Shown here piece by piece: positions 1-10,027 of a stretch of DNA of 64,000 nt (position 1 is its first letter; the number at the start of each line of letters is the position of its first letter). This stretch comes from Cladobotryum mycophilum (Eukaryota > Ascomycota > Sordariomycetes > Hypocreales > Hypocreaceae), in NCBI GenBank assembly GCA_036429605.1, contig CM071590.1:6572001-6636000 (forward strand). The letters are read 5' to 3'. Position numbers and translations under genes: made by a program. The notes under the pieces are model-generated. The model was not told the origin of the DNA. It worked only from the letters and a program-made list of their open reading frames with translations, and searched no databases.

Positions 1-643
1 GCAGACCGTAGTGAGAGTCGACAGCTGTGTCGCCATGGCCAGGGAAATGCTTAATGCAAGGCACGACTTTGTTGTCCCGCATACCACGAGCACACGCCAA
101 AGCGAATTTAGAGACCGTCTCAGGGTTGTCTCCAGGGCTGCGAACACCAATGACTGGATTCAGCGGCTCAGAGTTGATGTCGCCCACCGGTGCGTAGTTC
201 ATGTTAATGCCAAAGTATCGCAGCATTTCCGCCGTAGCGTTGGCGACCTGGTAGGCCGAGTCGAGGGATCCAGCTGCTCCCAGCGTCATGGGACCCGGTT
301 GCTGCGACGCAACAGGTGGGGAGATTCGAGTGACGAGACCATTCTCCTGATCAATGCCAATGAAGAGGGGCTGAGTATGGCCCGCATCTTTGGCAATCTG
401 CTGCAGGCCAAGGCAGAGCTTTTGTAGCTGGTCGGCATCGAGCACATTCCGTTTGAAGAGAACAATTGCGCCGACGCCATAGTTGCGAATCAAGTCGGTG
501 ATTTCGAAATTGATCTCACGGCCATGGAAACCCACTGCAAAGAGCTATGCTAGTGGTTAGCTCAGTGATGCATCATGGTTCACGATTGTTGCTCGGCTGT
601 GTCTCACCTGGCCAATCTTCTTGCGCTGTTCCGGAGTAGCCAT
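1..643 (-). CDS. Glycoside hydrolase family 3 beta-N-acetylglucosaminidase (NagZ-like), partial
   Basis: This is the N-terminal part of a GH3 protein that runs off the left edge, so only about 190 residues are visible. Reading leftward, exon 1 (643-608) begins MATPEQRKKIGQ and is joined across a 63-nt intron (607-545, GTGAGA...CATAG) to LFAVGFHGREI. Later blocks include NYGVGAIVLFKRN, FIGIDQENG and KHFPGHGDT; the last is the conserved substrate-loop signature of NagZ-type beta-N-acetylhexosaminidases. The family cleaves terminal GlcNAc from chitin or peptidoglycan fragments. The catalytic Asp and the C-terminal domain lie outside the window. No signal peptide is seen at the chosen start, and an upstream exon cannot be excluded. 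Confidence 0.85.
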
Positions 644-1977
644 TGCTAGATCCTTCGTGTACTCTTCTCTAAAACCAATCAATCCGTAAAGATATCTTTT
701 ACAGTGAGACAGTCAAGTGCAGTTGGGTCGTCTTATGTCTTTCGTCGCTGGTCTGTTGAGAGCTCGCTGTTCCGAAGACGCGGGGCTCTTGATAGTGGCA
801 AAAAGTAGATCTCTTACAATGGCGATGTAACGTCCCGCGGCGACAGATTTAGGCCGAGGGCTATGGAACGAACAAGTCTGATTCGAATCAAACAACTTAC
901 TCGTCAGATATTGATAGCAACAGCATCCACCAGGACGACGTCAACATTTCAGTCATAGAATCTTGCATGTGGGGGTCACCACCCGCCCTCTTCTTGACGC
1001 CCTCTTCTTGACGCCCTCTTCTTGACGCCCTCATGTAACATCAAGTCTGACCCCCACTTGGTTAGTCGTGGGGAATCGTGCTATGGAGGGATGCGGGGGA
1101 AACACCGTTTAAGATCTGTTGGTCTTAATACGTGTTATATGGTACGCGTTTATATGCAGGTACAGGCAACAGAATAGTTTGCTGAGATCCATGCTTCGAT
1201 ATCACCGATCAAAGAGTCGTGTGTCTATACTGAGCTCCTGTTGACAGCTTCTCTCAATTAAGCGTCAATTCGAGGCGAGTGAGGGGGAGCTTTAGAAATT
1301 GCCATCACGGGGAGAAGAAAGGCAAAATGTAAGAAGAGAAAATAAAAGAAACATAACCAAACCAGAGTCCAAGGATAAATTCAAGTCGTAGAGACCAAAC
1401 GACCAGGAAAAGGGATCCTGAAAGCAAACTTCGTCCAAAGATGCTCGGGCGCCGTCGGCTGGGAGGAGGATTCGAATCTCACTGCAGCACGTGGGATTGC
1501 CAAACCCGCCACCGGCTCACGCTGTAGGGAGGAATTACGTTTGAGCCAAGACATGCACGCAATCTAGATCCATAGTCTCGACTAAAGGGCTAATGGGAAT
1601 GATTCATTAATTACTGTTGGCTCCGGATGTCCCTGTCAAGTGATGCAAAGGACGGCGTTTCAAGGGATCCAAAGAGGTAGTCGCCGAAACTAAGAAGATG
1701 CCGCAGCAGTGGCACCCTCATATGCAGATAGCGAGGTCTGTGCCGCCTGGCCGGTATTTCGTGTCTGAGACATCAGTGACAATTTCAAATGCAGTGAGGG
1801 CAGAAGAGAGACCGTTTTTTTCTTTGTTTCAAGAACCTCAAGACTGCATTCGACAATTACGCAAACAAAAGTGCTTGGAATACATTGCCTACTCTGCCCT
1901 TTCTCTGTCACCATAGTATTCTTGCAGCCACAGACGAGCACATCTCTGCTTTGGCGATATCTACAGGAGTGGCCATC
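644..1977. other. Intergenic region
   Basis: No coding sequence is recognised here. The stretch separates the divergent GH3 and Zn2Cys6 genes and presumably holds both promoters. It contains a small tandem repeat inside an inverted repeat (969-1057), listed separately, and a tRNA-like T-loop motif near 1471 that does not fold into a full cloverleaf. Confidence 0.6.
969..1057. repeat. 14-bp tandem repeat (3.5 copies) inside a 10-bp inverted repeat
   Basis: The unit CGCCCTCTTCTTGA is repeated three and a half times without mismatch at 984-1032. The array is bracketed by GTGGGGGTCA (969-978) and its exact reverse complement TGACCCCCAC (1048-1057). It could be a replication-slippage minisatellite or a hairpin-forming element. 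No function can be assigned. Confidence 0.8.
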
Positions 1978-3841
1978 ATGAGTGCAGGGTTCGTAGCCGG
2001 AGAGCAGTGCTGGGAGTGTCTTCGTCGTGAAAAGCCCTGTGACGGGACCAAACCCATCTGCAAAGCATGCCGCTCGGTCAACATAGTGTGCCCCGGCTAC
2101 AAAAACACGAGGCCGCTTACATGGCTCCCCACCGGCAGGGTCTCGAGGCTGCAAAAGTCGGGCACCCTAAAGGCCGCTCGAAAACCGCGGAAGACGAACA
2201 CTCTGGTCGTGCGATCTGCTGCGACAACGCCCGACTCTACGTTGAGCGATGACCAGCCTGATTCCGACAAAGCCAGTGATTGTTCCACTGATCCGGGAGA
2301 CGCCGGAGATGCCGTCGCACTGGTGAGGCGTGGGAGAAAACCTCATTTCCAGCTAGGGGACATTACGCCTCCAAAGGGTTCGAGGCGGGCCCCTCGCAGT
2401 ACTCCAACTTTCCAGATATATACCGTCACAATACCAAAGAGCATAGAAGACGAATGGTACATGCTTGCCCGTGGTTTGGACGTTTGTATGTCTACCCCCC
2501 GATGCTTCCACGGGATCCCGGCAGATATGGATCACTAACATTGCACTCATCAAGGGAACCAACAAATATCGTCAGCATTCGATTCAATGGCAATTCTATC
2601 ATCCGAGCCTCCAATGGCGATTGGTGCGATTGCTACCCAAAGCCTGACCCCTTCTATGCGCCATTCCTTCATCGCCATAGCGTACGGCTACCAGCTACTG
2701 TGGGCATGCCAGATTCACGGCCTGCCAATTGAGCCCACCAATTCCGGGCCAGTGTCTCAGCTCTGGTCAAGATACTATCGCCATCTCGGATTAGCCATTT
2801 CCAATCTCAACCAAGAGATCCACGACAACGAGTCTGATAATTGGGCCCTCATATTCTCGAGCATCTGCTGGTTAGTAGGGGCAGAGGTAGGTCACGAAAT
2901 ATGCTCAACTTCTTCGTCATGTCTACTCACTCGTGCATCTTTAGAAATATGTTTTATCCGAAGCCAACATCTCGAGATGGCGAGTCCATGCTATCGCTTG
3001 CTTGGCACTTCTCAAGCGATACAAGGGGTTCTACAACACCATGGCCACACCCTTGTTTCCATTTCTCGAAGTATACCCTGTCATTATGTGAGTGTTAAAT
3101 GACCCTTCACAATTAAAGACCTCAAGCATGGGTATACTGACATGTAGTTAAAGAGCCTTTACGGTATTTGATACCACAAGCCCCAGCTACGATATGATGG
3201 AGGATCCATTCGAAATCTTGGGCATACATGACCTAGAGGACCACTTCAAGGACTGGCAATCCCCAATATTCTATTGCCCAGGCCCATTATTCCCCGAAAT
3301 TGTGTACATCAATCGTCTGCGCGCAGAGAGAGCCACAAGAGCGACCCGTCCCAAATCTCCCCAGTCGGGCATTTGCAAGGTTCTCCAAAGATTAGACGAC
3401 TTTGCTCTGGACGAATGGCTCGAGTCGTCTCCTAAATCCGAACACTTTTCCCTCGTTTCGCAAATATTCAGAGCTGCTGCTCTGGTCTACGGATCTATAG
3501 CCGTGCCATGCACCTCCAAGAAGTCCGGAGACAATGGATGTCGGTGCAAAGAACTCAAGCAAGCATACCGAAACAACCTATTTCGGCTCATTGAACTTGG
3601 TCCAACCGCTGGTGTGCGTTCGTGGAACATTTACTGGCCCCTGGTGGTAGCCGGCGTTGCTGCTCATGATGGGACTCTAGCGGAGAAACATATCATCCAA
3701 GAGATGCTGTCTCTTATGACGCATGATCCCATCTTTGGACAGTCTCCGCGAATGGCTTCGAAATTGCTCATGAGATTTTGGAATTCTGGAAAGACGGAAT
3801 GGGACGATTGCTTTGACCAGCCATTTACCTGTTTGGTTTAG
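1978..3841 (+). CDS. Zn2Cys6 fungal transcription factor
   Basis: The spliced product is about 556 aa. Exons are 1978-2485, 2555-2886, 2945-3087 and 3154-3841; intron 1 has a GTATGT donor and a CACTAAC branch site, and all phases close. Residues 11-38 form a canonical binuclear zinc cluster (C-x2-C-x6-C-x6-C-x2-C-x6-C), beginning CWEC and containing EKPCDGTKP. A basic, Ser/Thr-rich linker follows. The rest resembles the fungal_trans_2 domain, with SMRHSFIAIAYGYQLL, LWSRYYRHLGLAI and SRWRVHAIACLALLKRY. The protein is expected to be a nuclear DNA-binding regulator. Its neighbours are a monooxygenase and a methyltransferase, which it may regulate (inference). The start was chosen as the Met ten residues before the first zinc-cluster Cys. 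Confidence 0.85.
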
Positions 3842-4017
3842 GGCTACGGTATCACGAGGAAATGTATAAGATAGAGGATGAAACACCCCAATTAATTATC
3901 TTAATAAACCACTCACTCATTAATGCAAAAAGGTATCTTTGTCATGAATAACGCCAGAAAGCATGCCCCCCTTCACACCACCAACCACAAAAGCTCAACA
4001 TCATCCGATTCGCTCCT

Positions 4018-5268
4018 CTACTTCTTCCGTTCACCGCGCTGCGCCGCATACATGGCCAGCGTATCAGCCATCACTTGCGCACCATTCTCCTGGAAAAGTC
4101 TCTTGCCGTTCTGCCACGTCTCTACGGCAGCTCGCGTGGAACGCTGAAACATTTTCTGGTCAAATTCGGATACCAGTGAGATCATGGCATGCTGGAACTC
4201 TACCGGGTCGGTCGACTCGTTCCATCCCTTTGTGATGGCGTCTGCAAGGTGAAGCGAGTCCCACAGAGCGAGGTTGACGCCCTCACCGGCCCAAGGCATC
4301 ATCAAGTGTGCTGCGTCGCCGACCAGCGCGATACCCGGTTGGGCATCCCATTCGTGTCCGACGGGAAGCATGTAGAGTGGCTTTGCAGCAAGCATCTGAG
4401 GGTTATTGCCGGAAGCCGCGACAGTTTCGTCAACGGCCGTAGCGATGAGGTCCTGAATCGATTTGTCCCAAGTGCCGAAATATCTCGGGTCAGTGAGAAG
4501 CTTCCTCTTGAGCTCCTCGGCGTCAAAGACCGTGAACCTTCCATGAAACGGCTTCTCTTCGTATGTCGAAACGCTAACGCATAGCCGAATGGAATCGTGC
4601 ACGCTACGATGGGTTACAATACCGTTCTTGTCGCCCAGAATGAATGAGGAGCCAGTGCCCACCATGGCCGCCAATGCTGGGTATCGAGTTGTGGCGTCCA
4701 CAATGTCAAGAGTCAGATACTGAAGGCCACCATGACGTGCTCGAACGCTAGTGACCAAGTTGCGAATACGGGACCATGCACCGTCCGCGCCAACCACAAA
4801 GTCGTGCTCCGCCGTTCCGTTGGGCCCAAAGTCGAGAAGGATCTTGCCGTTGGAGGCGTACTCCGCATCGAACAGCTTGTGGCCCCATCGGATGCTCTCG
4901 GCGGGGGTGGCAGATAGAAGGAGGTGGGTGAGAGAGTTGCGAGCGATTTCCGGGCGATCACTACCTTTGCGATGGCTACTATGGGTAATCTTGCCAGATT
5001 TGTCTCGAATAATCACTTCCTCGCTGCAGTCTGTGGTGAGCTCCTTGAACTGATCCCACAAGCCGCACGCACGTATGGCGGCAAGTCCAGCATCGACATG
5101 GAGATCCAGCATGCCAGATGGAGTGGTGAGAAGGACATCGGCGGGTTTGTCTCGCAATTCGTAAATGACAAAGGGAATATCCTGCTTGTGGAGAAGCACA
5201 CCAAGGCAGAGACCAGATGGGCCACCGCCTACTATGGCAATGTTAGGTAGAGTTTTCGATGGAGACAT
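4018..5268 (-). CDS. FAD-dependent monooxygenase, TetX-like/aromatic hydroxylase type
   Basis: This is a single exon of 416 aa, starting MSPSKTLPNIAIVGG. The reading frame stays open 62 codons further upstream, but that extension is low-complexity and lacks homology features, so the start directly before the Rossmann fold was chosen. All three group A flavoprotein monooxygenase fingerprints are visible: GGGPSGL for FAD binding near residue 16, VVGADGAWSRIR (DG motif), and GIALVGDAAHLMMPWAGEG (GD motif, ribityl contact). The closest pattern is the TetX-like subgroup. It would hydroxylate or oxygenate an aromatic or polyketide-like substrate with NAD(P)H and O2. The native substrate is unknown. 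The gene lies convergent to the Zn2Cys6 gene. Confidence 0.9.
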   Translation of the reverse strand: MSPSKTLPNIAIVGGGPSGLCLGVLLHKQDIPFVIYELRDKPADVLLTTPSGMLDLHVDAGLAAIRACGLWDQFKELTTDCSEEVIIRDKSGKITHSSHRKGSDRPEIARNSLTHLLLSATPAESIRWGHKLFDAEYASNGKILLDFGPNGTAEHDFVVGADGAWSRIRNLVTSVRARHGGLQYLTLDIVDATTRYPALAAMVGTGSSFILGDKNGIVTHRSVHDSIRLCVSVSTYEEKPFHGRFTVFDAEELKRKLLTDPRYFGTWDKSIQDLIATAVDETVAASGNNPQMLAAKPLYMLPVGHEWDAQPGIALVGDAAHLMMPWAGEGVNLALWDSLHLADAITKGWNESTDPVEFQHAMISLVSEFDQKMFQRSTRAAVETWQNGKRLFQENGAQVMADTLAMYAAQRGERKK

Positions 5269-6500
5269 GATATGTGGGTTAATGTGCGTCTGAGTCGTAA
5301 AGTGAGATGTGAAAGGTGAGTGAGATTTGAGTAAAGGATAGTCGGTGTGCGAGCGAGTCTCTTGTATGTAAAAGATTTTGCGGACGGCAAACAGGTTAAC
5401 GAATTGGTGTGACGAGTGGGCAGTTTGTGTTCGCGGATGTATGAGGTTGAGCAAACAACTGTCACTATTCTGTGCTATGTTGTGCTATGTTGACTGGGTG
5501 CTTTTATGGAGTGATTAATGGCAAAGTCGTTGCACAGAGACAGTGTTATAGAACTGAGACTTGGTGGTATGGGTCTTGAAGATCAGATCGATGAACATGT
5601 CGGAGGCGCCTGAAGGTTTAAGTAGATCAAATGACTATTGGAATGACGAAATGCAAGGGGGATACAAGACTTGATAGAGATCCGTAAGGGCTGAAGCTTA
5701 GCTTACACCGTCTTGGAGACAATAGGTGGTGAAGCTCTCCTGGTCCCATTATTGTCATCATGGGTTCTGTTTGCTTTGATGCTCTTGGATCTACAAGTCA
5801 GCTATCAGATAGTCTGGATCGTGAAAATTTAAACACTAGTACTGAACAGTGTAAGAGAATTGGACACAGAATCGCTTGGCGAATTTGTTGGCAACAAACA
5901 TTTTTGATGCGACTGAATCAGTTCGTCTTTGGACATCTGCGGACAACTCCATACTCGTGCACCCCCTTTTGTCTTTACAGGTTAACAGTGCGATGCTCAA
6001 GTCAAGACTAAACCCAATACAGACATACCGGCTCTGCAATGTGGGTGATGTGATCAATTCAATCTCGGCAAGAGCCGTTCACCGTTCATGCTATCACAGT
6101 GACCGCCAACTCATCCCCTTGTACGGAGAAACCGCACGTGACTCTCGGCTCCCCCTCCTTAGCCGAAGGAACAACTCGGCACCGAATCCGTCTTGGTGCT
6201 AAACTGCTGACTAAGGGCAAAAAAAAATTGGGTGCAAATTGGCAAGTGCCTCTTACGACGGAGCAACCTCGGAGAACCGAGTCGTCGCTTCGGATCAGAA
6301 GGTAAGTAACGGCTTCAAGTCCTTCAACTTACTCGCGGATATCGTACTTACGATGGTTTGGGAATAGCATCATCGTATCCAAAAATGAAAATCTCCATAT
6401 AAATCAGGTATATAATAGCATGTTGCTGGAGCAGTAAATAACATTTACAAAGATCTTTACCAACCATAAGATTCCATTACCCTACACACGTCACCGGAAA
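5269..6500. other. Intergenic region (divergent promoters)
   Basis: No convincing gene is present; the ORFs here are short and lack family features. The region carries the divergent promoters of the FAD monooxygenase and the methyltransferase. An imperfect direct repeat of TGTGCTATGT occurs at about 5470-5491. Confidence 0.55.
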
Positions 6501-7394
6501 ATGACCATCCGTCACCTCGCTCATCTCTCCAGGAGCATCCAACCACTTAATACTTTAACTAAAAGAACCATGTCGTCCTCGTCAAAGATGTTGGCGGCCG
6601 CAGAAAGCAACACCAAAAAGGACTGGTCAGCCGCTCAGTATCTCAAATTCGGTTCACAGCGCACCAGACCCGCTCAAGACCTCCTGAACCAGGTCCCGCT
6701 CGCCTCCCCCAAACGCATCATCGACATTGGTTGCGGACCCGGAAACTCCACCGAAATCCTCGTTTCCAGATACCCGGACGCACAGATATCAGGCATTGAC
6801 TCCTCGCCCAATATGATTGAGACGGCCCGCAAGGCACTACCTGGTCTGCAATTTACCGTTGCGGACCTCAACTCGTATACACCGGAAGAGCCCGTCGACC
6901 TCCTCTTCTCCAACGCCGTTTTGCATTGGATCAAGTACGATGAGCGTGTCGAGGTGATGAAGCGGCTAGTCCGATCGTTGAAACCTGGAGGCGTGTTTGC
7001 CATGCAGGTTCCCGACAACTTTACGGAAAAGTCTCATGAGGCGATGCGCACGGTGTCCGAGACTGGCCCTTGGTCGGAGCTCCTTGGTCGCCTTAACCCT
7101 TCTCTTGGACCGTTCCAGACAACTCAAGACCTGTACAATGAGCTGAAGCCGCTGTGTTCGTCTGTTGACCTGTGGCATACGTACTACAACCACCCACTGG
7201 GCAGCCATCAGGAAATTGTGGAGTGGGTAAAGGGGACTGGATTGAAGCCGTTCGTTGATCCTCTCGGTCCCGAAGAAAAGGAGGGATTTCAGGCAGCATA
7301 TCTGGCACGTTTGAAGGAGCTGTATCCATTGTCATCGGATGGGACGGTTCTCTTGCGGTACCCTCGCCTATTCATGGTGGCAGTTCGTGCTTGA
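6501..7394 (+). CDS. Trans-aconitate 2-methyltransferase-like SAM methyltransferase
   Basis: This is a single exon of 297 aa. The class I SAM-binding motif I is RIIDIGCGPGNSTEIL, followed by ISGIDSSPNMIE (motif acid loop) and LLFSNAVLHWI, a signature typical of Tam enzymes. The Tam family methylates trans-aconitate or related tricarboxylates at a carboxyl oxygen. The first ~24 residues (MTIRHLAHLSRSIQPLN...) are basic and Ser-rich and could be a mitochondrial presequence; a second Met at residue 24 offers a cytosolic start, so dual targeting is possible (inference). Tail motifs such as LLRYPRLFMVA also fit the family. Confidence 0.88.
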   Translation: MTIRHLAHLSRSIQPLNTLTKRTMSSSSKMLAAAESNTKKDWSAAQYLKFGSQRTRPAQDLLNQVPLASPKRIIDIGCGPGNSTEILVSRYPDAQISGIDSSPNMIETARKALPGLQFTVADLNSYTPEEPVDLLFSNAVLHWIKYDERVEVMKRLVRSLKPGGVFAMQVPDNFTEKSHEAMRTVSETGPWSELLGRLNPSLGPFQTTQDLYNELKPLCSSVDLWHTYYNHPLGSHQEIVEWVKGTGLKPFVDPLGPEEKEGFQAAYLARLKELYPLSSDGTVLLRYPRLFMVAVRA

Positions 7395-7452
7395 GGCTTG
7401 CAGATAGAGAATTGTATATATTGTCTATTCATGCAATATCATATGAATCCAA

Positions 7453-8999
7453 TTACAGCTTTGCCATGAGTGACCTATTCATTCGCAGTCTTGCCAGCGC
7501 AGCAAGACCAGCAGCACCGACAGCCATGGATCCGGCATAGAAGATGGCTGGTCGGTATGCTTGGAAGCCCTTTTCGGTCCCGCCATAGGCGTCAAGTAGG
7601 TATCCGGCAATGGGTGCACCCTATTTGTAACAGACCATTAGACAATGTTGCACATAAAAACTCGTGACGCTCTCAACTTACCATCAAGTAACCTCCGCCC
7701 CAGCCCGTGACAATCATCGCCATTGCTACCGACACTCTTTGTGAACCAAACACGTTGCCCACCACTGTTGGCATGGTGGAAAAGAAGCCACCGTTGGCCG
7801 CACCGTTGATCACCACAAAGGCTGCCAATGGAGCAAGTGTCGTAGACTCTGGCCAGAGGGCCAACATGCTAACAGCATTCAGAGACAAGGAGAGAAGCAA
7901 CGTATTGAGCGCCCCCAATCTATCGCAGAGAAAGCCGCAGAGGATTCTGCCGACCGCAGAGGAGAAGTTGAAGCCTGCCAAAAGACCAGCTCCGGTAGAC
8001 GATGATAGGCCGATGGAAGTACTGTAGAGGGGTAGGAAGAAGGGTGGCACGAGGAGGGGGAATGTCGCAATGGCTCCGACGGCAAAGATGACGATGAATC
8101 CCATATCTTTGAACAGTTTCCTAAAACTTGTGTTAGCTATCCGTGTTGCATGAAACATGGAGTAGGTAGTAGTTGCGTACCACTCAACGAAGCCCGGGGA
8201 CTTGACGGGAGACCGTTCCTTGACAAACCACGCAGCGGGAAGGCCGGTCGCAAGAGTCGCAAGTCCCAAGACACGATACGTCCACGCGGGTCCCAGGCTA
8301 TGAATCATGGCATCCAGAGCGAAACTCGTGACGGCTCCCCCAAGCCCCCCGCAGCAAACACGATTCCGTTTGCCAAACCTCGCTTGCGACTAAAGTACTG
8401 CGCCGGCGTGGCGGACACGGTCATGAAACACAGGCTAATGCCCATACCCATCATGACGCCGCTAGTGAGGAAGAGGCCGGCAATGTTATGCATGGTGAAG
8501 CTGCTGAGGATCTCGGATATGCCCATGAGGGTGACGCCCAGCATGCCCGTCTTGCGGGCGCCGATGGTGCGGATGACTCGGGCGTTGAGGATGGCCATGA
8601 AGGCGATGAAGGCAATGGCCAGCGAGCCAATGTAGGATAACGTGGCGGGTGATGAGACGCCATTTTCGACGAGGACTCCTTGGATGACGCCCCAGCTGTA
8701 GCTCGTTCCAACAAACTGAAGAACAACATTGTCAGCAAGTACTGAAAATGATGGTGTTTCCGGGATAAAGAGGTAGGTTTACGCACCCACCAGGTGATGA
8801 CCGCGCAGCCGGCAATAATCACCCACCCGTACCCGCCATCAGGAACAGTCGCATCAGCTAAACGTGATGCCTCGAGTACATCATCGGACCCGTCGGGGGT
8901 GCTAGAATGATCCACAGCCGGGTGAGGCTGGCCGTGTCGCGCGAGGTCACCCAGTGAGACATGGTAGAGTTCCACCGCGGTGGTGGTTGACGTCGCCAT
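7453..8999 (-). CDS. MFS monocarboxylate transporter-like protein (MCT family), with a single-base frameshift
   Basis: Exons on the minus strand are 8999-8787, 8715-8181, 8120-7682 and 7620-7453. The hydrophilic N-terminus ends in VPDGGYGWVI, the hallmark of fungal MCT-like permeases, and is followed by a 12-TM-type hydrophobic pattern (QYFSRKRGLANGI, VGRILCGFLCDRLG, VNGAANGGFFSTM-like segments). The exon lengths sum to 1355 nt, one short of a multiple of three. The frame breaks at a five-C run at 8337-8341 (five G on the coding strand). One more G would give GGLGGAVTSFALDAM and a 451-aa protein; as written the protein terminates soon after. This may be a sequencing error in a homopolymer or a recent pseudogene. 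The family transports monocarboxylates and other small acids across the plasma membrane. Confidence 0.85.
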
Positions 9000-9853
9000 A
9001 TCTTGTCCGCTCGCTCAAGTATTGTTCTGAAACACACAATTGAGAGTCAAGATATGGAGTATTTGACAAGAAGAAGAGGAGTTCTTGTTATTTGTTTATT
9101 TTATTTTCATTTTCTTGGGGTCCGATTTCGCCCTTGTTATGACACCATTTGGCTCTTGATCATTAATCAACAATGCAGACAAAGGTGACGGGCCAACCAG
9201 CTTGCATGGCCACGTTCATCAACATCTCCAGACAAGATGGATGATTATCAGATCCACCTCACTCTCTTCAAGTCTTTGAGTGTCTGATTAAAGTCGATGG
9301 CGCAGAGACATTGATGAACGCCATGTCGGGAGAGGCGTGCCGGGACGAAATGATTATGAATGGTCTTCGGTCCCGAAGTTGGAGTCGGCAGTGTTGGAGT
9401 CAGGAGTACAGTGTAACAGGTTACTTATGGAAGCTGAAATGGGCGATACTCGTGCGTATGGTAATGTTTTCGGTTAGGATTTCTTTCATCTTGAGAGCTC
9501 TAATGTCATGTTGAGAAAAGTAGGCGCCTTTGATAATGCAGTGAAGCTATTATCGACTTTGTGCAGTCGTTAATACTTGCATTGCTAAAACATATCTATC
9601 TACTTAAATACCTTTTGTTTTTTGGGGGAAATTCTCGGATTCAAGTCTCTAAACGAATCCATATTGGCATTCTTATAATATCCATTCATTACTCCAAAAA
9701 GACCAATGCCTACACTGTAAAGAAAACCAATCTTTATTGTTCACTGCTCTCTTTCCTACCCCACATACCTCCATTTCCCCCACGTCCATGTCTTTTCCTT
9801 TCCACCCGTATGTACGCCATTATGAAAGACACCATCACACATCACATTCCTAG
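9000..9853. other. Intergenic region
   Basis: I see no gene here. The stretch is moderately AT-rich and contains only short ORFs without family features. It lies upstream of both the MCT-like transporter (minus) and the tRNA gene (plus). Confidence 0.5.
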
Positions 9854-9947
9854 GCATCGTTGGTCTAGGGGTTAGGATCCAACCCTTCCATTGGTACTCC
9901 ACAATGGTCGCTAGGTTGGGGCTCGGGTTCGAGTCCCGAACGATGCA
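9854..9947 (+). tRNA. tRNA-Gly (anticodon TCC) with a 22-nt intron
   Basis: The acceptor stem pairs GCATCGT (9854-9860) with ACGATGC (ending 9946), with discriminator A at 9947. The A-box region is TGGTCTAGGGGTTAGGATC, and the T arm is CTCGGGTTCGAGTCCCGA. The anticodon stem is CAACC/GGTTG. The loop reads C-T-TCC-A, so the anticodon is TCC at 9887-9889. A 22-nt intron (9891-9912) interrupts the loop after position 37, the canonical site. Removing it leaves a 72-nt tRNA. It decodes GGA and GGG glycine codons. Confidence 0.95.
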
Positions 9948-9952
9948 TCTTC

Positions 9953-9959
9953 TTTTTTT
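9953..9959 (+). terminator. RNA polymerase III terminator of tRNA-Gly
   Basis: A run of seven T residues begins six bases after the tRNA 3' end, as expected for Pol III termination. Confidence 0.85.
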
Positions 9960-10027
9960 GCTTCATTCTTCTAACTAAGCACTATTCAATCAATAATGAT
10001 ACAAACGTGGGCTTTTTTATTTTATTT

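Noticed and set aside
11..427. 138-codon ORF on the plus strand
   Set aside because: It is antisense to the GH3 gene, whose motifs are clear on the minus strand.
984..1032. Tandem repeats as a CRISPR array
   Set aside because: Units are directly adjacent with no spacers and the genome is eukaryotic.
1465..1540. tRNA-like T-loop (GGATTCGAATCT) suggesting a tRNA
   Set aside because: No matching acceptor stem, anticodon stem or A-box could be paired on either strand.
5269..5454. 62-residue N-terminal extension of the FAD monooxygenase
   Set aside because: The sequence is low-complexity leader DNA; family proteins start just before the GGGPSGL fold.
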